A stretch of 7,193 bases of DNA from assembly GCA_045105475.1 (NCBI GenBank), contig JBGCDP010000060.1, forward strand, positions 1 to 7,193, written 5' to 3'. The position numbers and the translations under genes are program-made. This document shows positions 6,766-7,193 of the stretch, piece after piece (the stretch's first letter is position 1; every line of letters begins with the position of its first letter). The DNA is from WTJY01 sp045105475. GTDB taxonomy: Bacteria; Chloroflexota; Anaerolineae; Promineifilales; Promineifilaceae. Below the pieces are notes generated by a model. The model was not told the DNA's origin and ran no database searches. It worked only from the letters and a program-made list of their open reading frames with translations.

Positions 6766-7193
6766 TCAATTGGCTGGCATCGTCTGATAAAGTGCCACCC
6801 ACTCCTCAATCGTCAGCGTCTCAGCCCGCCTTTTCCCATCAATACCGGCTTCCTCACACCACTCCCCTATCACCACTTTATCAAAGCCCAACCCCTTAAA
6901 GTTATTGAGCAACTGTTTCCGTTTTTGGCTAAAACCCACTTTAGCAATCCGAAAAAAGCGTTTGTCATCGGTCACACTTTTGGCTACTTCCGGCCGCTGG
7001 TCTACATCAATACGCACCACACTCGAAGCAACCTTCGGCCGAGGGTAAAACAACCCGGCCGACAAGTTAAACATCATCTTGACCGCCCCATAATATTGGG
7101 TGCTCACCGCCATCAGGCTCATTTTGCCCTGCTTGGCCGTCATCCGCTCAGCAACATCTTTTTGCACTGTCAAGATCATGCTCTTCGGCCGAA
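6766..7193 (-). CDS. rsmA: 16S rRNA (adenine(1518)-N(6)/adenine(1519)-N(6))-dimethyltransferase, C-terminal part
   Basis: The reverse-strand frame is open to the right edge and stops at TGA (6768-6766). About 141 C-terminal residues are visible, roughly half of a typical 260-300-residue RsmA. Reading in from the edge, the sequence is RPKSMILTVQKDVAERM, so the ATG at 7179 is internal and not the start. Family signatures are VQKDVAERM, MAVSTQYYG, the FYPRPKVASSVVRI stretch (F-x-P-x-P-x-V-x-S) and FSQKRKQLLNNF near the C-terminus. From knowledge of the family, the enzyme dimethylates two adjacent adenines in helix 45 of 16S rRNA during small-subunit maturation, using S-adenosylmethionine. The SAM-binding motifs lie in the part outside the window. 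It is a housekeeping gene, convergent with the propeller gene, with no visible link to it. Confidence 0.93.
   Translation of the reverse strand, partial: RPKSMILTVQKDVAERMTAKQGKMSLMAVSTQYYGAVKMMFNLSAGLFYPRPKVASSVVRIDVDQRPEVAKSVTDDKRFFRIAKVGFSQKRKQLLNNFKGLGFDKVVIGEWCEEAGIDGKRRAETLTIEEWVALYQTMPAN

Larger units (their letters stand above)
121..7191. repeat. Dispersed highly iterated palindrome CGGCCG (24 copies)
   Basis: Hand-counted copies start at 121, 598, 671, 828, 1202, 1264, 1453, 1522, 1573, 1935, 2517, 2859, 2988, 3161, 3805, 4212, 6149, 6167, 6444, 6458, 6991, 7036, 7056 and 7186. About 1.75 copies would be expected with equal base use. All lie in coding sequence. They use all three codon phases (15 as nCG-GCC-Gnn, 5 as CGG-CCG, 4 as nnC-GGC-CGn). 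Flanking bases vary, so the conserved unit is the hexamer. None is found between about 4218 and 6148. The pattern resembles the HIP1 palindrome of cyanobacteria in kind, though not in sequence. Confidence 0.8.

Noticed and set aside
6772..6799. Imperfect inverted repeat TGGCA...TGCCA as a terminator for the propeller gene
   Set aside because: It lies inside the rsmA coding end, has a 13-base loop and a short stem, and has no T-run on either strand.
7177..7179. ATG at 7179 (reverse strand) as the start of a 137-residue gene
   Set aside because: The upstream in-frame codons RPKS join it to the RsmA motif, so it is an internal Met of a gene that runs off the window.

Overview
This is a bacterial window of mid GC content, estimated by eye. 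It holds four protein-coding genes and no RNA gene, insertion sequence or CRISPR array that I can see. Two genes run off the ends. The lineage cannot be fixed from the sequence. The RsmA/KsgA fragment is bacterial. The large transglutaminase-like exported protein and the DUF3604-type PHP protein are kinds I associate with environmental bacteria such as Chloroflexota and deltaproteobacteria, but this is a weak guess. A stronger lineage marker is the palindrome CGGCCG, which occurs 24 times by hand count and behaves like a genome-wide highly iterated palindrome.

Layout: positions 1-1667 (+) are the 3' part of a DUF3604/PHP-type metallohydrolase gene. A 113-base spacer carries a plausible ribosome binding site for the next gene. 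Positions 1781-5575 (+) encode a 1264-residue exported protein. It has a signal peptide, a helical N-terminal region, a transglutaminase-like fold whose nucleophilic Cys position is Asp, a long beta-rich middle region ending in a Gly-rich 'ISGGLAG' block, a hydrophobic segment, and a C-terminal PD-(D/E)XK nuclease-like domain. A 62-base spacer follows. Positions 5638-6723 (+) encode a 361-residue PQQ-type beta-propeller with about eight blades and no signal peptide. Positions 6766-7193 (-) are the C-terminal part of rsmA (ksgA), convergent with the propeller gene across 42 bases.

The most interesting unit is the central pair. The large protein reads like a polymorphic-toxin-type exported protein: a long conserved-looking carrier, a hydrophobic pre-toxin-like segment, and a small terminal nuclease domain. 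The gene just downstream encodes a protein with no export signal, which is where a cognate immunity protein would sit. A beta-propeller would be an unusual immunity protein, so that pairing is a hypothesis. The PHP gene upstream is on the same strand but has no evident functional link, and rsmA is a housekeeping neighbour.
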